Below, in pieces: positions 38,124 through 49,563 of a stretch of 64,000 nt of DNA. A program made the translations under genes and the position numbers. This DNA is from Pyrenula massariospora (Eukaryota > Ascomycota > Eurotiomycetes > Pyrenulales > Pyrenulaceae): NCBI GenBank assembly GCA_021030905.1, contig JAGFMI010000023.1, positions 62,001-126,000 of the forward strand. Direction: 5' to 3'. A model generated the notes under the pieces. That model was given only the letters and a program-made list of their open reading frames with translations. It made no database searches and had not been told where the DNA came from. Within the stretch, counting starts at the first letter, position 1. The number at the start of each line of letters is the position of its first letter.

Positions 38124-39551
38124 ATGGAAGACCATGCTAAAACAATCACAGCGGCCCCCAATAGTGGGCTTACGTCGAACTCTGCGACAACCAGCCACTC
38201 TGTTGGCGTCCCGCCAAAAGTTGCACCTTTACATTCTCCAGGAGTGATTCGAAGGAAATCGGCTTCATCAAAAGGCGCTGCTCCCACTGGAATTGTCAAG
38301 CGGACCTTGTCAACTCCAAGTATTAGGAGTGTGGGAAATATGGCCGAATCGTCGATGTCACTGGCCGAGAAGCGACGGAACAAGTTGGGTTACCATCGGA
38401 CCTCAGTTGCCTGTGGTGAGTATCAGAGGCTTTAGGCTCGTTATCAGCAAATCGACTGACTGGTACTTAGGGCATTGCCGAAAACGAAAAATTCGATGCC
38501 TTCTGGCCGCTGATGATGCTCAAGGGCGGTGCTCGAACTGCATTCGACTGAAGAAGGAGTGTAAATTCTATGCCGTTGATCAGCAGCCACCGACTGAGAG
38601 ACGTCCTCGATCTGGTTCGAAGACTGATACGTCGTCAAATGAGCTGGAGACGCCGCATTCCTTATCACCCGGTAGGATTGGAGGACAGATGGTGGAACAG
38701 GTGGAAAATTTTAGAGGGCCATATGGATCTGTGCCGACCACTATTGATGAAGAAGGCGGCGGTTATCACACGTCCTTCGACGCTGCTCATATACATGGTA
38801 TGCCATTCTAATAAGGTAAACTACTCATACTGACCCAAGCTCCTCAGGCACGCCACACGGCATGGAGTTTCCGCACATTTATGGCGAATCTAACTCGTGG
38901 GAGCACCCTTATTACAATGGCTCACCAGTACCTATAAGCGGCCATAAACCGCCAGTCGACGAACACCAAGCAGGTATTTGGGCCCAGTCTCCGGCACCTG
39001 CAGGCTACCATCACCTTCAGTATTCTATGCCACCTTCGAGTATTGGCCTCACTATGTCTTCCGAAAACCACAGCAATCTGTTTGCCTCAGCAGGACCACG
39101 AGAGGACCCTGGGTGGCCGCCACCAAATCACCCGACAAGGTCGATGTCTCTCGTTCAGCCCGATGAGTTGCCACCTCATTATCCCAATAGTATCCGAGAA
39201 AGCATTCCGAATCTCAAACGAAGAAAAACGACACCGTCAGAAGTCATGACACCGTCAGCGTCAGACGCCATGCTGTACAGTAGTTCTGTCATGCAGGAGC
39301 CACAATCGGCACCACTCGGCGGACCTTACGGGCATGGCCAACCGATGCAATTCCCCTATCCATCTTCCTCTTGGGCTCCATATCCTCATCAGCCGAACCA
39401 ACCCACAATGGGTCCCCCGAACTGGTACCCCCGATCACCACTACCAACCCAATTGTCACAAGTCAAAGAGGATGAAGCAGCGACACAGTTTCATCATCAC
39501 TCATCTCCCGCCCAGATGGCGTACGACGGTATTCCTGGTAGCACTGCTTGA
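38124..39551 (+). CDS. Zn(II)2Cys6 transcription factor
   Basis: Three exons: 38124-38415, 38471-38797 and 38848-39551 (introns 55 and 50 bp), encoding 440 aa. An in-frame stop lies just upstream of the ATG. The zinc cluster is at about residues 97-124, with CGHCRKRKIRC and CSNCIRLKKEC spaced as C-x2-C-x6-C-x9-C-x2-C-x5-C. The RNKLGYHRTSVACGHC lead-in and the following YAVDQQPP are typical of one conserved Pezizomycotina subgroup. No fungal-specific regulatory domain follows. The rest is Pro/Ser/His/Gln-rich and probably an activation region, with a basic NLKRRKTTPSE stretch near residue 340. The intron splits the glycine codon inside the cluster. Target genes are unknown. Confidence 0.9.
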
Positions 39552-42500
39552 GTTACGAATCACGACATTGTTTCTTCCATGTACGATTTTGTCTAGCGTT
39601 TCGAGCCTGTTGGCCGGCGTTGAAATACCTTGGCAAAGCACCCTATTCAGATAGGCTCGGCAATGGCGTTGGTTCTGGAACCTCTTACGCATACGGCGTT
39701 TTGTATAAAATAGGACGACTGAGAGAATCTTCGCAATTTAAAGGGTCAGAAAGCTGGTGAAGAGTAAAGGAACACGTTGGTTTGCAATGAAGATATGGTA
39801 CACCGGCTTGGACTGCGCTCTATCCACTGACTTTTCTCCACGGAGGTCGAAATTTCACCTTAACCTAGGGGAGACATAAAATTGAAAATGACACCATTGC
39901 AACAAATTCTTGGACGCCTCCAGTATTTCAACCATACGTGACAGGTCAGCGATCGTTCTACACTGGGAAATCCAAAAGTATCATTGCAATGGTTTACGTC
40001 AATACAAGCTCTGCGACTCTACGGTGATTTGACCTCCTAATATGGCATCAGGCTTGTGCCATACGTCAAAGGCGATTCTCCGAGTACTCGTTCAGGCAAA
40101 CGGTTTGATTAACTACCAAAATCGAGAAGAATGGGTTCCCTATGTGCAGAAAAGGGCGGTGGATGGTGGCGACATAAAGATCAAACATATATATCACATT
40201 CATGAAGGGTTGAACAATGGAAATAGAACAACAGCGGAGATGCAGGGTGCACAGAAAAAAAGATATACATATATGCGACGGCCACCGACGACATTCATGC
40301 TGCCCATAGTTGATAGTGATATTCTTCGAAATCTCATATCAATCATGGCACATGGGCCTTCGCTACCATGCCACAAATAGATCCTTTGAGCAGATCCCCA
40401 GCGACGGCCACGTGTTTGTCTCTTTGCTACTCCTGTCTCGCGTTTTCTTTCCTTCCAAGCTGATTTGAAGGGGACCACTGTGTTTTCTGTACTACACGAC
40501 TGACGATCCAGCTGCTTAAAATACCTTGATGTCCAGGTTGGAGTGACAGGTCGGTGGCTCTGCCAACACATCCTACAGGGAAGGCGACATATTGGACCGA
40601 CCACGGACACATATGTGCTTTTCCTGCAGTTTTGCCACTGCTAGCCCCCTTCGGCCCCCCATCCCGAGCCGGTTGTGCATATGATCAGTGTGCATTGTGC
40701 AGCATTCGGTCTGCCAAGGGCCCCGGACAGTGTGTACATTACCGCCTTTTGGTGCTAGCCGAAGTGACTGCCAAGATTACGTGCGATCGACCATCGGAGA
40801 CGAAGCATGTCAGGGACTCTGAGGCTGCCGAGTTGGGCAAGTCGACCAAAGGAGCTGTAAGGCTGAAGGGGCCCAACGTCACGGGGGATGCCACGTCGCT
40901 TACGTGCGGCTCGAAATGGAAAAATTTACCTGTCATAACATCATCTCCGGTAATTGTCACGTACAGGTCAGGCATTTTGGCAGGCCCACCGATATTAAAA
41001 AAAAATGAAAGTGCCGTGGCATGCATGGGGCAGAAATTTGAAGCACATGGTCGTTGTTTAGTGAGAAGGGTCGCGGGCGGGGGGACTGGGGGCTAGCGCG
41101 GTATTGGCCACGCGAGAGCAGCAGCGAAGGGGGGGGGGGATCCTGGCTGCCGAGATACCCGACTGGGGCTGGCGGGGATGGACCGGTGTGATTCGGTGGA
41201 GGTGCGTCGTCTCCCTGCGAATGAGGTCGACGGCGCGTGAGAAGGTTGATCCATCCAACTCTTTTGTGTAACTGGGCGGCTGAGAAGAAGAAAGTCATGA
41301 GCCCAAAACACCTTCGCATGATGTACTCGAATAGGCAATTTGAAGGGCAGGTACTTCGTAGCCAGATGGGCCGCTCTCGTTCCTGCTCACAGAGATCGCT
41401 ACCACCAAAGTCTGCGGTGCGACACCATCCCCAGCTTGGAGATCTGCCTGTGCTGCACTGTACTTTGCATCGTCCCACCTGCTGCGGCGCAATGACATTG
41501 ATGGGATCCCGACCGCCTCGTTCTTCTTGTCCCAAAGTGGCACCTACTGCCACTACCTATCTTCTCACTCCGTCGGTAGAGCCTCGGCTGCCGTTGATGA
41601 CGCCAAGCATCGCCTTGCGCGCCGGTGAATCCATCCACCCAAGTAAGTCCACGAGGCAGCGAGCCGGACGAGATCCTCGTCAGCGTCTCTTCCACAACGA
41701 GTAAGCAGATCGTGAAGAGCTCCCCGCATGGACTCTGAAACACTTAAAATCGAGATGATATACCTCGTCGGGCAGGTGAGCATGATGGGACCCTGATCTG
41801 TGGAAATCCTACCAGTCTTACTCGTTCGTGCGGCTGGGCCGCATCCTGCTTCTACCCCATCCAAAATCCCTTATGCAGGTGTTTGGCGCGGACCGTTGAC
41901 CGCCACCCGCCGCCGCGAACATAACGCCAACGATCCATCAGCTAATCTATCGTCTTTCGCGACCTGCTTTGCGACCACGTTGCCCGCCGCTGTCCGGCAA
42001 GCAATGAATTTGGGGACGATTCGCAATGCTGAGATCAGATGATTGTTGTTCCTGAAGGATTCTGCGCACTTTTTCATTGTGGATTGTCGGGTACGGGCCG
42101 GTCTGATTCGATCGCGTCTTTCAAGCCTCATTAGGGGGTGGGCCTAGAGCCATGGATGGGCACCCTCTGGTCTGACCGCTCGGCTGACTGCAGGAAGGGG
42201 TTCGCTCGAGGGAATAACTGCACCCAACCGATCTCAGTAATCATGTTCTCGCTGATGGAGGGCTCTGTCTACGCTGAATAGTACAGTATTGACGTGGCTG
42301 ATCAGGAAACGAACTCGGTGGATTCATCCTGTCTGTTGTGGCATGATCCTACTTGCTTGTACGAAGATGGTGGTGAGATCCACTTGAATTACAACGTTTC
42401 ATATTCCTCAACGATGCCTTGAAGGGGGAGGATGTGAGGGGCCAAGGGGAGATATTTTGACCTCGGAACGGTCTTACATGGCGACAGTCATAATCTTTCA

Positions 42501-42999
42501 GCCTTGTGCTCCCCATTTATTACGCTTTAACACGACGCAGATTTCGCTCGCAATGTTCCGGCGCCTATCGGAGGTGACTTGAGTATTAATGTGTTGGGCT
42601 GGGGGATGCAGCTGAAGTAAGCTGCCCTATACTTACATGCACTTACTCAGTGGTTGCGCAGAAAGAAAGGGGTTACTCAGAACGACAGAAAACTAGGTAT
42701 CTTACTCTGCGAGGAACGATGTCGCGGGATGAAATCGTTGTTGACACGATGGAGTAAGCGCAACCGAGCAACCTACGACGGCGGCATTGCTAAGGTCGAT
42801 TACAAAGGATGATAGGGGGTCATTGTTGATCCCCCTATCTACCCCATGGCTCGATCTCTGGAAATTAATTGTTAAGAAAATGTGAGTGAATCTTTTCGCT
42901 TCAATTTTTCACGTGATTTTACGCTCTGCGTTGTCGTGAATGTTATGACCCAATGTTCAATTCACATTGGCATCCAAACGGCCAACCCTTGTGTTAGTA
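39552..42999. other. 3.4 kb gene-poor region
   Basis: Open frames up to ~200 codons occur on both strands around 40,550-41,700, overlapping one another and without motifs; I do not call them genes. A run of G lies near 41,132-41,141. 41,700-42,960 has nothing recognised. Promoter sequence for the F-box ORF at 43,000 is expected at the right end. Confidence 0.5.
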
Positions 43000-43446
43000 A
43001 TGTACGGTAAGGTATTCTCGAGTTCTCACTCTACTCGTGATGTGTCCTCCTCCCACTCTACTTCCCCGAGTTCTTCTTCCACTTCGACCCTGTTTTCCCT
43101 CCCTCCGGAAATCCACCACCAAATTCTCTCCTCCCTCTCTTCACCCACCTCCCCAGATCTAACTATACATCCAACCCTCCTCTCCCTCCGCCTGACACAC
43201 AGCTTTTCCCTGTCCTTCATTACCCGAAAGAAACTCTGCGAAGCCCGAGCATGTCACTTATCTACTCTTCTGGAGGAAGAATATTGGCAGGAGATGTGGG
43301 CCAGCTATGAAGAGGATATACCAGTAAGCGTTATAGACCAGTGTTTCAGTGGTAGAAATAGGGTTGGACTAGTGTGCTATGGATGTTTGAGGCACAGGGA
43401 GGTAGCGGAGTTTAGGGAGAGGATGATCGTGCATAGAAGGGCCTAA
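43000..43446 (+). CDS. Short F-box-like protein, possibly truncated
   Basis: The first ATG of the frame is at 43000, giving 148 aa. A Ser-rich start is followed by an F-box-like LFSLPPEIHHQILSSL (residues ~30-45). VCYGCLRHREVAEF (~130-143) resembles the CYxCLR...F motif that precedes a second Cys pair in many fungal F-box proteins. That second part, CKDCEVREGI, is present in the same frame just after the stop, within an open stretch to 43587. So either a premature stop has shortened the gene or the shorter form is the product. It is not close to copies A-C in sequence. Confidence 0.5.
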   Translation: MYGKVFSSSHSTRDVSSSHSTSPSSSSTSTLFSLPPEIHHQILSSLSSPTSPDLTIHPTLLSLRLTHSFSLSFITRKKLCEARACHLSTLLEEEYWQEMWASYEEDIPVSVIDQCFSGRNRVGLVCYGCLRHREVAEFRERMIVHRRA

Positions 43447-43587
43447 ATGGAAGGGCGAGAGGCGGCGAAACGGAGGTGTAAGGACTGTGAGGTGAGGGAG
43501 GGAATACGATTGGAACGAAAGGAGATTCCTGATGACCGGGTAGAGGTGGAGGATTACGTGGAAAATAACAAGCTCGAGCAAGGTTGA
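43447..43587 (+). pseudogene. In-frame continuation of the F-box ORF after its stop
   Basis: 47 codons open in the same frame as 43000-43446, containing RRCKDCEVREGI, which looks like the second half of a Cys-pair motif begun before the stop. No intron with GT...AG ends of normal size could remove the stop. Read-through or recent nonsense change are both possible; the second is simpler. Confidence 0.4.
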
Positions 43588-43805
43588 CTGTGAGAAAGAT
43601 AAATGGTGATGAGAGATTGGAAGGTGCTGCGACTTCGAGGAGGTCTTCCAGAGAAAGAGACTTGCATATCAGCGATGTAATGGAATAAAGAAAAACAGTC
43701 CTCGGATGCTGAACCCGATTCCGTACCGACCCTGCACCGGTTCCGATATTGAAATCACTCTCGATTCAATATTCCTTTACCAGGACTTGTCGCCTGCACC
43801 GCTCA

Positions 43806-44640
43806 ATGTCTTTCATTTCGGATCATCGATCACAGCCCAACGACAGCAGTAACCTGTCACCACTTTCTACAGTCATGGAACGGCCAAATGAGCAAGTAAC
43901 ATCAAGGCTGCTCACACTTCCTAACGAGCTTCACCTTGGGATCATATCCAACCTGGGCTGCACCAATCTTCACAAACTTCGCCTTGTCAACAAGCGCTTT
44001 GCTCAACTGATCCCGATTAATGGTCTTGTTCACCCGTTCGGAAGAGCCGAGCCTGAGGAGAACGGTCTCATCAAACCGAAAGCCTACTGTTCGACTTCGT
44101 GTCTGCGGGGACTTCGAGACGGCGCAGCTTTGGACCCAGAGTGCCTCAACTACAGACAGCATAGCCAACATACACCAGACCGCTGCAATTTCCCTTACCA
44201 TCCTATCTCACCAGGCGATCTGGTAGGCTGCTCCAGATCTAATGAATCTGCCAAGTGTTTGCCTTTTTACGGGTACCAAGTTCGGAAATATGACAGAGCT
44301 CATGCCCTTTCCATTACCAAGAAGTCGAAAAGGTCGAAGTATTAGTACAGAGTCATTGGCATTACTGCTGCCACGTCTGACTCTCGTCCCATTGATTCTC
44401 TTTGGTTGCCTAACATAAACAACAACTTCTATACCAGAGCTCGCCGGCTACGACGTGCTTCGCAAATTGCAGGGGATTTCCGTGCTGGTCTGTCTGGGAG
44501 TCATCAAGGCATCCACGCTATTAGAAGAGAAGCCTAGAGCTGCAATGACTGTCTCTTGGGCAGGAGAAGAGATGATACGGAGAGAATTGATTGCAAGTAA
44601 AAGCGCATTTCAGAAATTAGGTGAAGAGATACGGGAGTAA
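43806..44640 (+). pseudogene. F-box/Cys-His/kinase-like family, decayed copy B
   Basis: The open part (43806-44345; alternative ATG 43875) has the F-box LLTLPNELHLGIISNLGC and the family signature C-x3-C-x13-C-x5-H-x2-H-x4-C-x4-H, core CLNYRQHSQH...CNFPYHP. It then diverges and stops. A second open stretch at about 44428-44640 continues the homology with YDVLRKLQGISVLVCLG and VSWAGEEM, matching copies A and C. I found no splice pair that joins the two in frame. The β2-β3-like YxLxxKG segment is not visible and the catalytic part is missing. Most likely a broken host gene; a spliced, shortened protein is possible. Confidence 0.65.
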
Positions 44641-45519
44641 GGATCGAATACCGCTACCACTAGAACGACGTCCGTCTCAATCCGTACAGTCGAGGACTCG
44701 TCATTGCTTTTCATCACGGAGGTGGGCCATAGGCTACTAAGAAGTTCAAAAGTTCGGCAGTGGACAGACGGCCGCTCAACTTTTCTGATCTACAATCTTA
44801 GATGTCTTACCCAGATTTCTATCAGACTGCTGCAAATCCAGCTTAGAAACAGTGACCAAAGAATCAGAGCAACGTGCAAGCACACAGACGCAAGTTTCGG
44901 TACGAAAAGCATCCACGAGTCTCGCTGTCTCTAAGTCGTGGCATTTCGACACTAACGAGATGAAGTCATCTCCTGCTACACTGCGAGACGGCACGAATTG
45001 TATACCATGTTACGCAAAGCGGACTAACCTACCAGCGTGAGCTCGCAATGATAAAGTGGCTAGATTGAGACGTTTCAATTTTGCTTTCACTTTAGCTTCA
45101 ACAAGGCAAAGGTAATGTGCTTTACTCGGTATAAAAGTAGGCTGCCGTTCCTGAACTATCACCCTTCCTACATCCGCCTTCGCTATGGCTTCTCTCATCT
45201 ATCTTCAAATCTTGTTTCTCCAAAACATATGCACCTCTGGCTTCTGCCAGACATTGCAGCCCTCCAAAGCAAAAGTGAAGTTCAGCAACTTCATATCCAG
45301 AAATTCTTTCCATCTCCGCACCTACCCTTAATGCATCTTCACTGATCGCTCCTTCCCTAGGCTCTGTCCTGTCAATACGTCCCAACTTCCCCCGGCTTCC
45401 CTCATATTCACCCACAAGAAAAAACAGGCCGATTTCCTTTTGTCCATTTCTTCTTTTTACTCAACTTCAAAGCTTCCAAGACTCGCATCGTTCCTCTGAG
45501 CTTCATCCCACCGCAAACA
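44641..45519. other. Intergenic within the F-box cluster
   Basis: No gene seen. The last 150 bp are pyrimidine-rich, consistent with the leader of copy C. Short open frames at 44,700-45,350 carry no motif. Confidence 0.5.
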
Positions 45520-46512
45520 ATGGCTACCCAAGACCAATCTCGACGACGCTCCAATCCCAATTTGCTGTCATTGCCATCCGAGCTAAACCTGAGCGTCACC
45601 TCGTACTTGCGCTGCTGTGACCTTCACGAGCTCCGCCAGGTGAACCGCTACTTTGCAACGCTCCTTCCGCGTTCTCGAATTGCGCACAAGGCAGATGAGA
45701 ATGACGACGGAAGGCGGCCTGGGCGACCTTTCTTTGAAAGCATGGGCGTCGGTCCATGTAGTATGGTATGCATCAAAAGTCTCAAGGAGAACAGACGCAT
45801 GGATGAGAAATGCCCGAATTACAATCGGCATTGTTGGCATGGGCCGGGGTGTGCTTTTCCTTACCACACGCTTACCCCGAGAGAACTTTTGCAGCGTTTT
45901 GCAGATACGGAGAGTTGTTATACCGAGGACACTGCCAACCTCAGCGATTCAACTCATAGAATTGACGGAATTGGAGAGGAAAGCGGTCCCACCTACCTTG
46001 CGAATGAGTATGAATATTCCTATTGCTTGTTAGCTAAGGGACGAGAAATGGAAATCGATGCGCCCCTTAACATTGAAGATGAAATGGAAGAGGACGCAAA
46101 GGCTGAAGAGGAGATCGACATCACGCTTGAAACAAGCAGTAAGTGTCATTTGAAAGCCTACAGACTTATGCGCGATCTCCAAGGCATCAGAGTGCCGGTC
46201 TCTCTTGGCGCTATCCACGTACCTGATGGCTTTCATGAATTGGATACGGTTGAGGTTTACTTCTACACATGGTTTGGGAATCTCGTCTCTGAATCATCTA
46301 ACGGGCAGAGCGCCTTTACGATCAACGAGTTGAGAGCTTTGATTGAAGGTCGGGGCGTCCAGTGTGGTAGATGTCCTGAGGAGGAGCCTAGTCTGAGGTA
46401 CAGTCCTGAAACTGGACTTTTTGGCTGGTCTTTTGAGTGTGAGGGATTGCCATTTCCGCTTCAAGGAAGGAAGAAAAAGAAGCAGCAGAAAGCCAATGGC
46501 AGCAAAGAATGA
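45520..46512 (+). CDS. F-box protein with Cys/His signature and kinase-like C-terminus (copy C)
   Basis: Single exon, 330 aa, start MATQDQSRRR. The F-box LLSLPSELNLSVTSYLRC lies at residues 15-32. The Cys/His signature is C80-x3-C84-x13-C98-x5-H104-x2-H107-x3-C111-x4-H116, the same spacing as copy A. The kinase-like part shows YCLLAKGRE (lysine 173), an acidic insertion (EDEMEEDAKAEEE, ~186-199), LMRDLQGIRVPVSLG (216-230) and VYFYTWFGN. The stretch aligned to the catalytic loop of copy A, RGVQCGRCPEEEPSLRYSPET, has lost the Asp of the HxD position, and no DFx motif is evident. It therefore looks like a pseudokinase fused to an F-box. It ends in a lysine-rich tail, GRKKKKQQK. Likely role: substrate receptor of an SCF ligase (inference). 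Confidence 0.82.
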   Translation: MATQDQSRRRSNPNLLSLPSELNLSVTSYLRCCDLHELRQVNRYFATLLPRSRIAHKADENDDGRRPGRPFFESMGVGPCSMVCIKSLKENRRMDEKCPNYNRHCWHGPGCAFPYHTLTPRELLQRFADTESCYTEDTANLSDSTHRIDGIGEESGPTYLANEYEYSYCLLAKGREMEIDAPLNIEDEMEEDAKAEEEIDITLETSSKCHLKAYRLMRDLQGIRVPVSLGAIHVPDGFHELDTVEVYFYTWFGNLVSESSNGQSAFTINELRALIEGRGVQCGRCPEEEPSLRYSPETGLFGWSFECEGLPFPLQGRKKKKQQKANGSKE

Positions 46513-47448
46513 TAGCTAAGAGCTTTGCGGATGGAGTCAGTGAAGAGGGATATACGAAATCCTGTGTTTCTCATCCATGATCAAACGAGCTTACGGAAAA
46601 CAAGATGATCTGGAAAGGTTTCCTGCGGATCACTTCTAAACTGATGCACTAATCTACCATAGTCAACAGAAACCCCAGCATATAAATAATCAACAACGCG
46701 CAGCGGTTCGCACAGAATTAGCAGTGTCTTGAGGGTCCTTTGCTGGCGACTCACCACAGCCCTTGCCCTGAGGTTGTGACTGTCAAACTATTTAGGGATA
46801 TAATGGCTGGCATCGTTGCAATTTCAAACCCCTTCCTAACACTCTGAATCTCTACCTTCCACGATACGGGAGCGTCGCCCTTAACATCCCCATAACCCAT
46901 ACCGCTATACGCGTCTGGGAAATGTTTACCCGTGACCCAGACCCAGATGTTTCTCACCCCCCCTTTATCCTCCAAGCCTACGCGCACGAACCCACAGCCC
47001 TTGCTACGTTCCCTTTCTCCCCCCCTCCTAAACATCCGCCCACGCCGTACTCCCTAACCCTACCCCTATTCTTCCAACCCAGATCAGAACACATGACAAC
47101 CCCCAATACTTCCTTACAACACACAACACATCATCTCTATACTTACCTCCTTCTAGTTACGATACGCCAAATCTTTCCAACTCCAAACCTCTTTTTTCCC
47201 CTTCCCCTTCCCTCTCGGGGGCAAAACTGTCCTAAAGACCCACCGTCAACCTAGGAAAGTAGCACCACCAAACCAATACAGTCAGCGAATATAGATAAAC
47301 CCAAGGCATTTGATGAGTACAGCCTATCCATACACTACAATATTGATTGGTATCTAAATCTGTCCCAAAGGATATATCTACCCAGCATAGCCTGTAGTCC
47401 TTAATGCAATAACCCCCTTTTACACCTACCCATCCCCATCCACATCCT
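46513..47448. other. Intergenic with a possible unmodelled minus-strand exon
   Basis: 46,751-47,053 on the minus strand has an open frame that reads smoothly (NIWVWVTGKHFPDAYSGMG, then DAPVSWKVEIQS), preceded by a possible acceptor site (TTAG). I do not recognise a family, and found no start exon. 46,980-47,230 is C-rich on the plus strand. Otherwise nothing seen. Confidence 0.4.
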
Positions 47449-49563
47449 TCAACCCCCCTCCCCCTCCCCCTCCCCGTCTTCCCCACCGTCTCTATCTCTA
47501 CCATCTTTCCTCCGCTTCCGGCTCCACCACCCGCGCCACCTTCTTGAATCCCTCCGCTGCTCGTCCCCCTCCTCCACACCGTCGTCGTCATCCCTATACT
47601 CCGACGGACTCTGCAGCAGCCCCCCCTCCCCATCTCCCACACTACCATTGCCGTTGCCGTTAACATCCTTCCCATTAACCATCAACCCGGGCGCACTACT
47701 CCTCCGACTTCCCCCACTCCCAATCCCACCCCCATTCTCCCCATCCAATTTCCTCCCACCCCCTCTCCAACTCCACTTCCTCCTCCCCCCCACACTCCCC
47801 CGCCTCTGCTTCTTCACCCTCAGCCCCCCACCCTCCTCCCCCCTTTCACCGGCCCCCCTCTTCCTCGCCCCCTCATCCTCCAAACTCCGCCGACTCAGCC
47901 ACGCACTCCCACCCCGCGGCAGACTGGCCAGGTAGTCCCCCGCATCGTCGTCATCGTCGTCGTTGTCGTCTTCCAGCTCGCGCCATATATCCCGCGCCGG
48001 GGTGCCGATTACTGTTTGCGGCCGCCGAATTTTCCCCACACTGGAGGCGGAATCGTGGATGCTGCGGCGGCGGCGGTCGAAGAGGAGCGGTGTTGTCTCG
48101 GAGGATTGCGGGGTGAGGTTTGCGGTGGTGTAGCGGCGGGGGTGGGAGTTGTGTGTTGGGAGGAGGGGGGAGGATGGTTCCGACGGGGGGGAGTCCTCTT
48201 CGTCGTCGTCATCGGGTAGGGAGGTGCTTGACGGGACCAGGCCGAGGCCGGGGGTGAGAGGGGTGCGGGGACCGACGGGCGGGGCGGAGGGTGGGACTTC
48301 GTCGGGGGAGGTGTTGTCATCGAGGCGCCAGGAGAGGGCGACGACGCCAGAGAGGAGGATGACGGTTCCGAGGGCGATGAGGCCGGCGTGCAGGGCGCCG
48401 AGGCGGTCGGCTTGGTGGAAGTAGATGAGGCCGTCGAGGATGGCGATGATGTTGTAGATGCAGAAGACGAAAGGGTAGAGGACACTGGTGGAGCAGAGGC
48501 GGAGGCCAGTGTGGAGATAGTATAGTTGACTCAGGGCGAGGGTGACGAGGGCGAGGAGGATGAGCCAGCTTTGGTATCGGTTGAATTGGTTATTGCGGTC
48601 GACAATGGTGCGAACGAGGAGTTCGACGGCAGATTTGGCAACGAGGAGGCTGTGGGCGGAGAGTATGCCGGAAATGAGGCCGTAAGAGAGACCGCGGAGC
48701 ATCCGGAGGCGGAAGGTGCGCTGGGTGACCGAATGAAGGTTTTGGGGGAAGGGAATAGAGAGGGTACGGAGGCGGGGTCTGCGGCCACGGGAGGAAGAAG
48801 AGCTTGCTTTGCGGTGGGAGGTCGGGCTTCGTTCAAGTTTTCCGTTCTGATAGTTGCTGGTGTGTTTGGAGGGTTGGGAGAGGTATTTGAGGAATCGAGC
48901 GAGTATCACAGTGCCAAGGACGACAATGAAAGTTAGCACCATCCAGGTGATGAACTGGCGTCGTCCGAGAAGTTCCAGGAGCTGTGTGAGATTGTGTGCT
49001 GGTTCACCTATGGCACCGAATGTTGCTATCAATGCGGCACCTCCGCAGGTGAGGATGGTCCCAATAAAAGAGTAACGAGTAAAGGGTTCGTGAAGGAGGA
49101 GGGTAGCGAAAGCTGTATTGAAGACGAGTCCGGACTAGCAATTTGTCAATATGATATGTTTATAAATGAGAGTCCAGGTGAACACACAGCTTGGAGGGTG
49201 GATAGGACCGGTAAAGGCAGCGTGGTAATTTGGATAGTGCTTCCCACAATGTTCGAAAGAATAAACATGAGCATTCCCAACTGTCAAGATTTAGTCCCAC
49301 TTCCCCCAGAACTTCCATACGTAACACTCACCTGCCATCGCCGCCGCTTGTATGCCGGTCTGCGAACCTCCTCGTCATGTTTGTCATCTTCAAGAATATG
49401 CGACTTTCGTTGAAGGGTTAAGCCGAGGCTTTGGATTGAGGTAGAGAGCAGTCCGACTATGATGCCAACCTGCAAATCGCCATTAAACCAGAATCCTTCT
49501 CAAGATGCACGCGACACCTACCGCTACGCTCCCTTGCGGCGAAAGGTCACCGAGCTTTGGCAT
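47449..49563 (-). CDS. NIPA/DUF803-type magnesium transporter
   Basis: Multi-pass membrane protein of the NIPA family (drug/metabolite transporter fold), linked to Mg2+ transport. Four exons: 49563-49522, 49469-49332, 49280-49188 and 49134-47449 (introns 52, 51 and 53 bp), encoding 652 aa. All introns sit between codons. The first membrane segments, VGIIVGLLSTSIQSLGLTLQ and LGMLMFILSNIVGSTIQI, are followed by the family block SGLVFNTAFATLLLHEPFTR and ALIATFGAIGEPAHNL. Further segments include LSYGLISGILSAHSLLVAKS and LYPFVFCIYNIIAILDGLIY. About nine segments in total end near residue 360. A long hydrophilic tail has an acidic run (ELEDDNDDDDDDAGD) and an Arg/Gly-rich end. Loop residues ~150-190 are Ser/Arg-rich, a common insertion in fungal members. 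Confidence 0.92.

Noticed and set aside
40554-41553. Overlapping open frames of 180-200 codons on both strands
   Set aside because: They overlap each other, lack domains and have low-complexity composition; chance frames in GC-rich DNA.
48526-48936. Open frames opposite the NIPA transporter
   Set aside because: Antisense shadow of a confirmed membrane protein gene.
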